A DNA stretch of 64,000 nucleotides from positions 310,001-374,000 of the forward strand of contig CALRMU020000001.1 of the NCBI GenBank assembly GCA_943369295.1, in the 5' to 3' direction. The notes under the pieces are model-generated. The model was not told where the DNA came from. It ran no database searches and saw only the letters and a program-made list of their open reading frames with translations. This stretch comes from JAKRSE01 sp943369295 (GTDB lineage: Bacteria > Armatimonadota > Fimbriimonadia > Fimbriimonadales > Fimbriimonadaceae). The number at the start of each line of letters is the position of its first letter. Position 1 is the first letter of the stretch. This document shows positions 19,061 to 26,963 of the stretch, piece by piece. A program made the position numbers and the translations under genes.

Positions 19061-19064
19061 ACAT
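17778..19064 (-). CDS. DNA (cytosine-5) methyltransferase of the R-M pair
   Basis: 428 aa. All major C5-methyltransferase motifs appear in order: I FSGTGGLDIG at 61-70, IV PPCQS at 139-143 with catalytic Cys141, VI ENVEG at 180-184, VIII QNRRRFILIG at 222-231, IX RPSVTIRTS at 341-349 and X GNAVP at 400-404. The target-recognition region is about 235-335. A 55-residue N-terminal extension precedes motif I. It presumably protects the same site cut by the convergent Cfr10I-like enzyme. Base composition is AT-richer than the flanks, consistent with horizontal acquisition. Confidence 0.96.
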   Translation of the reverse strand: MSSAFSFDVELNTVDTTAFSSQVWKVGDSQLELFDTHCQRLYVDVSDVTVKAKGQKVLSLFSGTGGLDIGLEGAGFETIGCVEVDPDCRRTLGFNRPEWRLLDGDNLTCPGDIRFLRGEDVLEQLQLEKGELDLMAGGPPCQSFSNLGLKRGSEDPKNGDLSLHYLRLCEEVLPKAILFENVEGILHQKHDQFRSRLLGTLEQLGYNLQTAVVTASDYGDPQNRRRFILIGHRSSQKPSLPAPMYFATQAEHRKLLSEHPYLDLPFKKHRTVLDAFEELAKWRLDRPDNLSMGVSEVVRKRMELVGPGQNFKVVPDDLLPDCWKSGKHQGADTFGRLRYDRPSVTIRTSAYNPAKGRYIHPALNRGLSTLEMAVLQSFPESWQFRCQSRPTLVGIGKMIGNAVPIRLAEALGLALWKVLSAGNGENLG

Positions 19065-19283
19065 AACTAAGTCTGTTTACCATGCAGCATTTACTTTCTT
19101 CAAGTGATGTGCCATTTTTCTGCGCATTGTCTTCAGTAACTTACCAAAGACCTTTGCTTGACTCGTTCCCCCAACCCTTTCCACTTCAACGAGTTCGGGA
19201 AAAAAGCCATAAATCTGATTGTCCCATCAGAATTCCAATTGGCGGGAAATCCATCGACGTCCCCAGCCTTCCCGCTGCAAATC

Positions 19284-20006
19284 CTATCTTCTTAGAAGCT
19301 CAGCTGCCTGGACCAGATCAGTCTGAGATCGATCTCCGACTAAGACCATGGTGAGGTCGTCGACCTTCCAAGAGACGCCTTGTCCTCCGACCACTTGGCC
19401 AGAAGAATAGTCTTTATTGGAGTCGGTAAATCCTGCCAGAGAATCTGCCCCCTCGATGACAAGAAGGGTTAGAGGGCCATAGGCATCAGCTCCGCGGAAC
19501 CTTACCGTTCTGTAGCCGCTGATGGCTCCGTTAGCGACTTCTATGGCTTGAAAACCTGTCGACAAATTGCAGGGGACTCTGCCAAAAACTCTCTCAAGAG
19601 TGAGGTCTGGCTGCTGTTCAGCACCAGGGGAGACCTGCAGTCCGGTGAAGAGAGAAGCCATTGTCGCCTGGCCCAGTTCACTGCGGCCCGTTATCCGGTT
19701 GACGGTGACTCCGGCGAGGATAAAGACTGCGACAGCGGCCACAAACGCCCATGAGAATCGGCCGACGAAGGATTCAGTCTGGGTGCGGGCGTCGATGGCG
19801 CGAATCTGCTCTTTAGCACGGTTAAAGCATTCGGGCGATTCGTGACGAATGGCTTTTTCCTGCAGGCACGTTCTCACTGATTCGGCCCATTTCAGCTCGC
19901 ACTGCGAAGCGTGGCAGTCTTTAATTGCCTCCTTCAGCGCTGCAGCTTCCTTGCCTTTCAGCTCGCCTGATGCCAGGGAGTGAATATCTTCTCGCGTCGC
20001 CTTCAT
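19284..20006 (-). CDS. Membrane anti-sigma factor-like protein
   Basis: 240 aa. The N-terminal region (about 1-70) resembles an anti-sigma domain with a degenerate CHxxxC arrangement (Cys31, His32, Cys36) rather than a complete ZAS zinc motif. One transmembrane helix lies at about 86-103, followed by an extracytoplasmic domain of about 130 residues. It overlaps the ECF sigma gene by 4 bp, which is the usual coupling of sigma and cognate anti-sigma genes. The signal sensed is unknown. Confidence 0.8.
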   Translation of the reverse strand: MKATREDIHSLASGELKGKEAAALKEAIKDCHASQCELKWAESVRTCLQEKAIRHESPECFNRAKEQIRAIDARTQTESFVGRFSWAFVAAVAVFILAGVTVNRITGRSELGQATMASLFTGLQVSPGAEQQPDLTLERVFGRVPCNLSTGFQAIEVANGAISGYRTVRFRGADAYGPLTLLVIEGADSLAGFTDSNKDYSSGQVVGGQGVSWKVDDLTMVLVGDRSQTDLVQAAELLRR

Positions 20007-20584
20007 TCGTCCTCGTCGTCCATTGTGCCAGCTAACTTAATGTAGCCTTCCTGCTGCGCGTAAGCTAAAAGTTCGCGCCTCAGAATGGCTCTGCCTCTGG
20101 CAATTCGGCTTCTCACCGTTCCGACAGGAACCTCAGTAATTTCAGCAATTTCGTCGTAAGAAAGGCCTTCTAGGTCGCTAAGCACGACCGAGATTCGAAA
20201 GACTTCTGGCACTTGGGCCAGAGCTGCTTCGACCTCTGCTCCAAGCAGACCATCAAAAATCTGCCTGTCGGGCGCTTCTTCGACGGGCGCTGCCGGTTCG
20301 GCCGAGTTCTCGTCGTCGAGGGAGCTGATTCCCCCCACCCTCTGCTGCCTTCGATATCTATTGATGTAAAGGTTGGTGAGGATTCTTAGAATCCACGCCT
20401 TAAAGTTCCTGCCATCAAATCTATCAAAAGCCTCAAAGGCACGGACGAGCGCCTCTTGGGTCAAGTCCTGAGCGTCCTCGGCGTCTCGGGTTAAGCGTAA
20501 AGCGGTTCCGTAGACTGACGAGAAGCAGGACTCTGCCAGCCGCTCGAACCGCTCTCTCTGGGGGTTTCCCCTGCGGAAGAGCAT
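20003..20584 (-). CDS. ECF RNA polymerase sigma factor (RpoE-like)
   Basis: 193 aa. Region 2 (about 20-85) contains DAQDLTQEALVRAFEAFDRF and the FKAWILRILTN segment. A linker follows, then region 4 (about 125-180) with LSYDEIAEITEVPVGTVRSR and a trailing RGRAILRREL, as in RpoE-type ECF factors. It is followed with 4-bp overlap by a membrane anti-sigma-like gene, so the pair should respond to an envelope signal. Confidence 0.95.
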   Translation of the reverse strand: MLFRRGNPQRERFERLAESCFSSVYGTALRLTRDAEDAQDLTQEALVRAFEAFDRFDGRNFKAWILRILTNLYINRYRRQQRVGGISSLDDENSAEPAAPVEEAPDRQIFDGLLGAEVEAALAQVPEVFRISVVLSDLEGLSYDEIAEITEVPVGTVRSRIARGRAILRRELLAYAQQEGYIKLAGTMDDEDE

Positions 20585-20615
20585 GCGACCTACCGAGTTT
20601 ACCTGTCGGACTCTT

Positions 20616-20642
20616 CAACCACAGCAGCCTCGGGTCAGTTCC
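20616..20642 (-). promoter_or_regulatory. Candidate ECF-type promoter of the sigma gene
   Basis: On the minus strand GGAACT (20642-20637) resembles the conserved ECF -35 box. A 16-nt spacer leads to GGTTG (20620-20616), which only loosely fits a -10. It lies about 32 bp upstream of the sigma start codon, a position expected for autoregulation. Weak evidence. Confidence 0.3.
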
Positions 20643-20784
20643 CAGAGTTGGGTCAATTTGCTTTACTGGTTTTTCTCTTCTGCCGATCGAGCGTCTCCTC
20701 GTTCCTCGGAGCCACTCGAAGGGCTGGGTTCCGGACTTGACTCTTTGATTGGATTAGGACTTCCAAGTCGCATCTGTACGGGGC

Positions 20785-21081
20785 GGGTGGCTGTGGATGG
20801 CTCGAAGAGCAGCCGCGGGTCTGAATTGTTTGCAGCTCTATTATTCGTGGGTTTCACCCACGCCACACAGAACTGACGAGAAATAAAGAATTCTGGGTGG
20901 CAGGGGCAGCGCCCCTGAACGGCAGACTTTTGAAGGCGCACCTTCAGTTGGAAACTCACTCTCACCACAAGGGGTGGCCGTGGATGGCTCGAAGAGCAGC
21001 CGCGGGTCTTCTTGGTTTATAGCTTGATTGTTCGTGGGTTTCACCCACGCCACCCAGACCTAACGAGAAACTGAGAATTCT
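20785..21081. repeat. Two direct copies of a ~110-bp composite repeat
   Basis: Copy 1 is at about 20785-20894 and copy 2 at about 20972-21081. Each starts with GTGGATGGCTCGAAGAGC, continues with CAGCCGCGGGTCT, has a variable stretch, then a CGTGGGT-TTC-ACCCACG hairpin and ends with an ACGAGAAA...GAATTCT tail. This occupies most of the 20585-21159 gap between the sigma gene and mrpG, where I see no gene. Pieces recur near 34.4, 34.7 and 38.0 kb. Confidence 0.8.
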
Positions 21082-21159
21082 AGCCAACCGGAGCGCAGCA
21101 CCCCGTCACCTAAGACTGATGCTTTAAACACCTCTTGTGGAGCAATCCAGTCTCAGACT

Positions 21160-21519
21160 TCAGTCTTCCTGCTCAACCGGCTTCGGCCTCGGAGACCCTT
21201 CCATCAGAGCCCACTCGTCCTTCTCAGTCTTGTCCCAAATCTCGACTTCCTTTCGACGATAAGCAGTCCGAGAGAGCATGTGGGCTGCGACAGGCGAAGT
21301 GATGAAGATGAAGATCACAGCCAGGACTGCGCGGGAAGATTCACCAGAAAAGCCAAAGAAGAGAGCTGTTGCCAGCATGATCATCCCCAACCCGAAGGTC
21401 GTCGCCTTGGTGACAACCTGAATGCGCGTGAAGACATCGGGCATTCGCACGATGCCGAGTGCGGCGATCAGCACCCAGACACTGCCAAGAACAAGGAGCA
21501 CAGAAATGGCAATTTCCAT
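21160..21519 (-). CDS. mrpG: Na+/H+ antiporter subunit MrpG
   Basis: 119 aa with three hydrophobic segments. The family pattern ALGIVRMPDVFTRIQVVTKATTF near residues 19-41 closely follows the MrpG/PhaG consensus. Last gene of the seven-gene mrp operon, adjoining mrpF by a 1-bp overlap. MrpG is a small accessory subunit needed for assembly of the multisubunit cation/proton antiporter in the cytoplasmic membrane. Confidence 0.95.
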   Translation of the reverse strand: MEIAISVLLVLGSVWVLIAALGIVRMPDVFTRIQVVTKATTFGLGMIMLATALFFGFSGESSRAVLAVIFIFITSPVAAHMLSRTAYRRKEVEIWDKTEKDEWALMEGSPRPKPVEQED

Positions 21520-21782
21520 CAGCGTTTCTCCTTCTCCATGTAGCGGGCGAAAGCGACAGTGCTGAGGAATCCGAGCAGGCCTAAAACAAGAACTCCGTCA
21601 AGGAACCATCCCTCTCCCCGCTGAATGGCAAAAACCCCAATCAGGCACATGAGAATCACTGCCATCAGATCCAGGGCAGCCACTCGGTCTGGGAGGGTCG
21701 GCCCTATGAAGAGGCGAAAAGCCGTGAGCAGAAAACTGCCAGCCAAAAGCCCAAGCACCCAGGGGATGACCGCTTGAATCAC
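21519..21782 (-). CDS. mrpF: Na+/H+ antiporter subunit MrpF
   Basis: 87 aa with three membrane segments. The central GPTLPDRVAALDLMAVI motif at about 27-43 is characteristic of MrpF/PhaF. It overlaps mrpE by 4 bp and mrpG by 1 bp. Family knowledge ties this subunit to cation and bile-salt efflux, but here it is simply one component of the complete complex. Confidence 0.95.
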   Translation of the reverse strand: MIQAVIPWVLGLLAGSFLLTAFRLFIGPTLPDRVAALDLMAVILMCLIGVFAIQRGEGWFLDGVLVLGLLGFLSTVAFARYMEKEKR

Positions 21783-22261
21783 CTCATCACCTCCAAAATC
21801 CTTCTTTCAAAACCATTTTTGATCGAATGCTTAAGATCTGCGATGGTCGATTCACCAGCGTAGGCGCAGTGGACGTAAAGGTGGCTGCGGTCCGGGCTGA
21901 CATCCATGCTCAAAGTGCCGGGAGTCAGAGTGACCAGCATGGTCAAGAAGAAGATCTCACTGTCAGTCTTTGCATCTAGCGGCAGAGCAATGATCGAGGG
22001 GCTGATGTCGAAGCCGGGGGTGACGGCATCCCAGGCCAGCCTCAAGTTGGCTAAGAGCAGCTCCCACATGAAAAAGAAGAAGAGCTCGATGATCTTTGGA
22101 AGCTTGCGCAGGATATGAGAAAGGCTCGGACCCGCTTTGGCTGGAAAGAGCCAAGTCACCGCCGTGCTGACGAGTAAACCCATCACGAGTCCAGTCAAAT
22201 CCCAGCCGCCCCAAAGCAGAACCCAGGTCAGGGTTCCGGCGGCAATGACGCCAATCCTCAT
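21779..22261 (-). CDS. mrpE: Na+/H+ antiporter subunit MrpE
   Basis: 160 aa. Two N-terminal membrane segments are followed by the MrpE consensus (LTPGTLSMDVSPDRSHLYVH near 112-131), which is distinctive for this subunit. It overlaps mrpD by 4 bp and mrpF by 4 bp. Length matches the family. Confidence 0.95.
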   Translation of the reverse strand: MRIGVIAAGTLTWVLLWGGWDLTGLVMGLLVSTAVTWLFPAKAGPSLSHILRKLPKIIELFFFFMWELLLANLRLAWDAVTPGFDISPSIIALPLDAKTDSEIFFLTMLVTLTPGTLSMDVSPDRSHLYVHCAYAGESTIADLKHSIKNGFERRILEVMR

Positions 22262-23790
22262 GGGTTGGCCTCCGCAGTCCGAGGCTTGATGGTCAAAGCT
22301 TCATCCTGAGCTTCTTGAGCAAGAATCGACCTCATGGGGAGAGGGTCTGTAAGGTCTCGGGCCATGCGCAGACAGAGCTGCTGAATGGGCTCGACCGCCA
22401 GGAAAGTAAGGCTCGCGGCAAGGCCGAGAACTAGGGCAGGAGCAAAGAGCCCTTTCTTCTCTGGAATTTGAGTTGGAGCAGAGCCAGCTTTTGCATAGGC
22501 CTCGTGCCAAATCTTCATCATCGACATGAGGGTGACTAGACTGGTACAGAGGGCAAAAGTGATGATTATCCAGTCGTAGCTGCCCAGCGCCCCTTGAAGC
22601 AGAGAGAGCTTTGCCCAAAAGCCACTGAAGGGGGGTAATCCAGCAAGTGCAAGAGCAGAAGCCAAGAAGACTCCTGTGGTGAGAGGCTGGGCGACTCTCA
22701 AGCCTCCCATCGATTTCAAACCGCCTGTGCCGAAGTCGCTTTCGGCCATGCCAGCCAAGTAGAAAAGGGATGTTTTGGCGATCATGTTATGCATGGTCAT
22801 GAAGAGACCGCCAGCCAGAGCGAGAGGTGTGCCGATCGCGACACCAGCCAGCATGTAGCCGACCTGGCTGATGATATGAAAGGTTAAGATTCGTCGGAAA
22901 TCCTTCTGTGCGTAGGCGACCACGCCACCAAGAAGCATCGATCCCACCGCCGCTGCCATGATCCAGGGAGCCAAGGCGTCGCGTGTCACAGCCAGGGGGC
23001 CGGTAAACATGCGGTAGATAACACAGACTCCCACCTTGGTCAGGGTGCCAGCCATAAGGGCGGCCAGAGCGGGTGGCAGAACTCGGTAAGAGGTGGGCAT
23101 CCAGGTAAAGAGGGGGAAGACCGCCGCCTTAATCCCGAAAGCAGCCAGCAGGAGGGCAGAAGCGGCAGCTGCCAAGTTCGGGTCTGCTTCAGGCAATCGG
23201 ATGGCCAAATGGGGCATCGAGAGGGTGCCCGACATGGCGTAAATAAGGCCAGCTCCGGTGAGGAAGAAGGTGCCTCCGAGCAGGTTCAAACCCATGTAGC
23301 GCAGCGAGGCGGGCAGTTCGCGTCGGCCCCCTTTGAGGGCGATGATGATGAAGCTCGACATGAGCATCACCTCAAACCACACATAAAGGTTGAATAGGTC
23401 GGTCGTCAGGTAGCTGCCTGTGATGCCGGCGGTGAGAATCTGTAGCAGGGGGTGAAGCAGGTTGAGCTGCTTTTCGCCAGAGCAGGTCCAGTGTGCAGAC
23501 CAGATTCCCAGCCAGACGATGACCGAACTGATGAGGAGAATCGTGGTCGAAAACTGGTCTGCGGCAAAGGCAATTCCGAAGGGTGCCTTCCAGCCAGAAA
23601 AGTTGACGTGCTGAAGCCCCTGCTGCTGAACCACCAGCCAAAGCCAGAAGGTCAGCCCGACGTGAAGGGTCGAGACAACGATGGAACCCCATCCACGAGC
23701 CATGCCCAGCCTCGGCAGCAGGGTGAGCAGGACCCCACCTGCAAAGGGCACCAGGAAGACCAAGGTGATAAGAAGAGCGCCGAGGTTCAA
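22258..23790 (-). CDS. mrpD: Na+/H+ antiporter subunit MrpD
   Basis: 510 aa, about 14 membrane helices, a proton-conducting transporter module homologous to complex I NuoM/NuoN. The KAAVFPLFTWMPTSY segment near 222-236 carries the conserved lysine of the discontinuous helix region and FHIISQVGYM is present further on. Overlaps mrpC and mrpE by 4 bp each. With MrpA it supplies the ion-translocating core. Confidence 0.96.
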   Translation of the reverse strand: MNLGALLITLVFLVPFAGGVLLTLLPRLGMARGWGSIVVSTLHVGLTFWLWLVVQQQGLQHVNFSGWKAPFGIAFAADQFSTTILLISSVIVWLGIWSAHWTCSGEKQLNLLHPLLQILTAGITGSYLTTDLFNLYVWFEVMLMSSFIIIALKGGRRELPASLRYMGLNLLGGTFFLTGAGLIYAMSGTLSMPHLAIRLPEADPNLAAAASALLLAAFGIKAAVFPLFTWMPTSYRVLPPALAALMAGTLTKVGVCVIYRMFTGPLAVTRDALAPWIMAAAVGSMLLGGVVAYAQKDFRRILTFHIISQVGYMLAGVAIGTPLALAGGLFMTMHNMIAKTSLFYLAGMAESDFGTGGLKSMGGLRVAQPLTTGVFLASALALAGLPPFSGFWAKLSLLQGALGSYDWIIITFALCTSLVTLMSMMKIWHEAYAKAGSAPTQIPEKKGLFAPALVLGLAASLTFLAVEPIQQLCLRMARDLTDPLPMRSILAQEAQDEALTIKPRTAEANP

Positions 23791-24140
23791 GTCCGCTCCT
23801 CCGAATCAAGCAGGTCAAGATCTTCCGTTCCAGATTCCACAAACTGGCGCTTAACCAGCACCATGGCGAAGATCAAAACGCCGAAGCTGATGACGATCGC
23901 GGTGAGAATCAAGGCTTGGGCCAAGGGGTCCGAAGTGACTCCCTCTGGCTGCATTTGGCCCGGGTGGGCCAAGGGGGCTCGGCCCCTTACCAAGCGTCCG
24001 CTGAAGAAGAGCAGAAGGTTGGCTCCTGACCCGATCAGCATAAAGGCGAAGAGCATTTTCACCAAGCTGCGCCTGAGCAGGAGATAGACACCAAACCCAA
24101 ACAAGAGAGCAACAATGAGAGAATAAAAGTACTGCATCAC
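23787..24140 (-). CDS. mrpC: Na+/H+ antiporter subunit MrpC
   Basis: 117 aa, three membrane segments, homologous to NuoK of complex I. The LMLIGSGANLLLF-like segment near 33-47 and DPLAQALILTAIVISFG near 72-88 are typical of MrpC. It overlaps mrpB and mrpD by 4 bp each. Confidence 0.95.
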   Translation of the reverse strand: MMQYFYSLIVALLFGFGVYLLLRRSLVKMLFAFMLIGSGANLLLFFSGRLVRGRAPLAHPGQMQPEGVTSDPLAQALILTAIVISFGVLIFAMVLVKRQFVESGTEDLDLLDSEERT

Positions 24141-24550
24141 CCTTCCTTGATTGAGAGGTAGATCATCAGGATCGTGCCCGCGACCACCAGGTAGACCCCA
24201 ACATCAAAAATGAAGGGGGAGCCGACTTTGATTCCGCCAAGCCAGGCAGGGAACTGCCACCAAATGCCTTTGAGGAAGCTTTGGCCATAGGCCATGCCAA
24301 TCAATCCTCCGAGCACAGCGATGAAGAGGCCCGCGATGATCATGGTATCGGGCTTGATCTTCATGGTTCTGCGGACAGCCGCAGTGCCTTCGCTCAATCC
24401 TTCAAGCAGAAAGGCTGTGGCCAGAAGCAGACCGCCGATAAAGCCGCCCCCGGGGAGGTCGTGGCCCCTAAAGAGGAAGAAGATAGATGCCGTCGCCAGA
24501 ATCGGCATCAGCAGCCGAGTCAGGTGGACGAGCAGGAAGGAGGTTTTCAT
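24137..24550 (-). CDS. mrpB: Na+/H+ antiporter subunit MrpB
   Basis: 137 aa with four membrane segments. The FFLFRGHDLPGGGFIGGLL segment near 23-41 is the conserved MrpB/MnhB loop (HxxPGGGFxGG). It is encoded as a separate gene downstream of mrpA, so MrpA and MrpB are not fused. Overlaps of 4 bp on both sides. Confidence 0.95.
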   Translation of the reverse strand: MKTSFLLVHLTRLLMPILATASIFFLFRGHDLPGGGFIGGLLLATAFLLEGLSEGTAAVRRTMKIKPDTMIIAGLFIAVLGGLIGMAYGQSFLKGIWWQFPAWLGGIKVGSPFIFDVGVYLVVAGTILMIYLSIKEG

Positions 24551-26829
24551 TTCGCCACCTTCCTGAGTCTCATCAGCTCTTTAATGCCCCAGGCGGCCAA
24601 GGCCAGAACAGTGATTTCACCCAAGGTATCCATGGCTCGAAAATCGACGATGATCGTGTTGACGACGTTGTGGCCCTTGGCTCCCGAAACACTGTTGGCG
24701 AGATGGAAATCTGAAACGGCCGGTGGATTGGGATAGGTATGGCTGTAAAGAGTGATGAGGCCGAAGAAGCCTCCGATCACTGTCGCAATAGCAGCATCGC
24801 GCAGGCGATCCTTCTTTCCAGAAATCCTTCGGAATCGAGGAAGTCTGCCCAAGACCAAAACCATGAAGACGACTGTAAGGAGGTCGACGAGGATTTGGGT
24901 GAGGGCCAGATCTGGCGCTCCCATAAAGATGTAGATCGAGGTCGTCGCAAGGCCAAGTGCTCCCAACAGAGCCATGGAATTGAGCCTTGACCAAGAGAAC
25001 ATGGTCAAGGCGGCCCCGATCAGTCCGGCAGCGAGGACGATGACTTCGTGCCATTGGATAGGCATGAAGTTGAAGTCTCCAAACCCCTGCGATCGGTTGA
25101 GCAGGAGATAAAGACCAAGCAGGCAGGGGACGAGAAGGAACTCCATGAAGTCCCACCTCAGGCGCCTGTGATCCAGCAGGTCCGAGAGCTTTTGAGCTGC
25201 CTGGTTAAAGAGCCCAACCCCTTGGGTGAAGTAATCCTTCTGCTCAACCACGGCGGGAGTCTTGATTCCCCATGCGTAGTAAGCGACCGAACCCAGAATG
25301 ATGGCGAGGGTGCTTAGGCCGAGTTCGAGGTTGAATCCAGCCCAAAGCTGAGGCGTTTTGATCTCCTGTCCCACAGCCAACGACTGGGCCAGAGGCTTGA
25401 GGTAGGCGTCAGCGAAGGGTTCTAGCATCAAGCCAAGTGCCAGGCTGGCGACACCCAGAACGATGATCGGCAGTGTCTTGGCCGACTTCGCGACGAAATC
25501 ATAGCCAGGTTTCTTGGATTCGTGTTTGTCTGCCGACTTCTCTGTTTGAACCTGGCCAACAAAGGGGCGCAGAGCTACCTGAAGGGCGGCAAAAACCCAG
25601 CTGGAAGCAGCGAGAATGACAAGAGTCAGGATCAGTGGCTGACCCAAAAGGGCAGTGATTGTGTATTCCTTGCCGACAAACCCGAAAAGGGGGACGAGTC
25701 CGATCATGGAAAGTCCGGCTAGGCCAGCCCCTGCCCAAACCCAGGGGATCCTGCTTCCTAAGCCTTTGACTTCAGCTGGGTCGCGGGATCCAGATTCCTT
25801 CTCAAGCAGGCCTGCCGTCATGAACAAGGCCGCTTTGTAAATGGCGTGTCCGACAAGGAAGAGGGCGAAGGCCAGAGCCGCTTTTGATCCACCCTGAACG
25901 GCCAGGATGCAAAGGAGGGCCAGGCTCCCGAGGGTTGTGGCAGCGAGAAGCCGTTTGAAATCTCTGGCACCCCAAGCCATCCAGGCGGCGATGATCAAAG
26001 TCACTGCGGCGGGCCAGGTGATGAGGTCTCGCCATAGTGGGAGATCGGAAAGAGTCGGCTGAAGTCTTGCGGCCAGGTACACGCCTGCCTTCACCATCGT
26101 TGCCGAGTGAAGGTAAGCCGAAACGGGAGTCGGAGCCGCCATGGCCTTGGGCAGCCATGAGTGAAAAGGGAACTGAGCCGATTTGGTCCAGACTCCGGCC
26201 GCAAGAAGAATCAGGATCGGAAGGGTCGATGCCGAGCCCTGCCAGGCGATAGGGAGATCGGAGAAACGAGATGCTCCTGTTTCATTGCTCAGCCAAAGCA
26301 GTCCAAGCAGAAGGGCAAGCCCGCCTCCGCCAGTGATGATCAGAGCCTGGAGGGCAGACTTTCTGGATTTCTCCTCTTCGCCATAGAATCCGATGAGAAG
26401 GAATGACGTGATTGAAGTCAGTTCCCAGAAGACAAAGGTGAGGAGGAGGCTGTCGCTCAGAACCAGCCCCAGCATAGAGGCCATGAAGGCCATGAGCCCA
26501 GAGACAAGCCTTCCCAGCTTGGGGTCAGACCCCATGACTCCGGCTGTGTAGACCAGAATCAGGGCACCGATGCCCAGAATCATCAGGGCAAAAACTTGGC
26601 TCAGGCCATCTAATCGCCAGGCTAACTCAATGCCCAACGATGGAGCCCAGGGACGGCTTTCTATAATCCCGGCGGGCAGGCTCGCGATCCAGAAAAACCC
26701 AGAAAGGGGGATAAGGGAGGCCAGGAGTGGCGACCACCTTCGGTGTTCTTCGCGAAGTGTGTTAGCTGCAAGCCCAGCTATGGCGCCCGCCCCAAACAAA
26801 AGGGCCAATAGAATCTCAAAAAGAGACAT
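24547..26829 (-). CDS. mrpA: Na+/H+ antiporter subunit MrpA
   Basis: 760 aa from the ATG at 26829, chosen because AAGGGGG sits 6 bp upstream; an 11-codon extension to 26862 lacks such a site. About 20 membrane helices. The N-terminal two thirds is a NuoL-like proton-conducting module (FPFHSWLPKAMAAPTPVSAY near 221-240). The C-terminal part resembles the MrpA/MbhD-E domain (GAPDLALTQILVDLLTVVFM). First gene of the operon; a TATAGT -10-like element lies at 26870-26865. The complex expels Na+ in exchange for protons. Confidence 0.96.
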   Translation of the reverse strand: MSLFEILLALLFGAGAIAGLAANTLREEHRRWSPLLASLIPLSGFFWIASLPAGIIESRPWAPSLGIELAWRLDGLSQVFALMILGIGALILVYTAGVMGSDPKLGRLVSGLMAFMASMLGLVLSDSLLLTFVFWELTSITSFLLIGFYGEEEKSRKSALQALIITGGGGLALLLGLLWLSNETGASRFSDLPIAWQGSASTLPILILLAAGVWTKSAQFPFHSWLPKAMAAPTPVSAYLHSATMVKAGVYLAARLQPTLSDLPLWRDLITWPAAVTLIIAAWMAWGARDFKRLLAATTLGSLALLCILAVQGGSKAALAFALFLVGHAIYKAALFMTAGLLEKESGSRDPAEVKGLGSRIPWVWAGAGLAGLSMIGLVPLFGFVGKEYTITALLGQPLILTLVILAASSWVFAALQVALRPFVGQVQTEKSADKHESKKPGYDFVAKSAKTLPIIVLGVASLALGLMLEPFADAYLKPLAQSLAVGQEIKTPQLWAGFNLELGLSTLAIILGSVAYYAWGIKTPAVVEQKDYFTQGVGLFNQAAQKLSDLLDHRRLRWDFMEFLLVPCLLGLYLLLNRSQGFGDFNFMPIQWHEVIVLAAGLIGAALTMFSWSRLNSMALLGALGLATTSIYIFMGAPDLALTQILVDLLTVVFMVLVLGRLPRFRRISGKKDRLRDAAIATVIGGFFGLITLYSHTYPNPPAVSDFHLANSVSGAKGHNVVNTIIVDFRAMDTLGEITVLALAAWGIKELMRLRKVAK

Positions 26830-26963
26830 AGCAGACCCCCTTGATTGCAGCCAAGGGCACATTCACTATACCCCTCTAGGTTCATTCGACCCTTTGAAGA
26901 GGCGGCAGCCAAAGCCATCAACCCTCTTGGGGTTGGGCCTTCAGTCTTTATTCAGACTCAAGT

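Noticed and set aside
20583..20876. Plus-strand open frame of 97 codons in the sigma/mrpG gap
   Set aside because: Runs through the composite repeat, has no domain and no ribosome site.
23452..24087. Plus-strand open frame of 211 codons
   Set aside because: Antisense to mrpD and mrpC, composition typical of an antisense shadow in GC-rich DNA.
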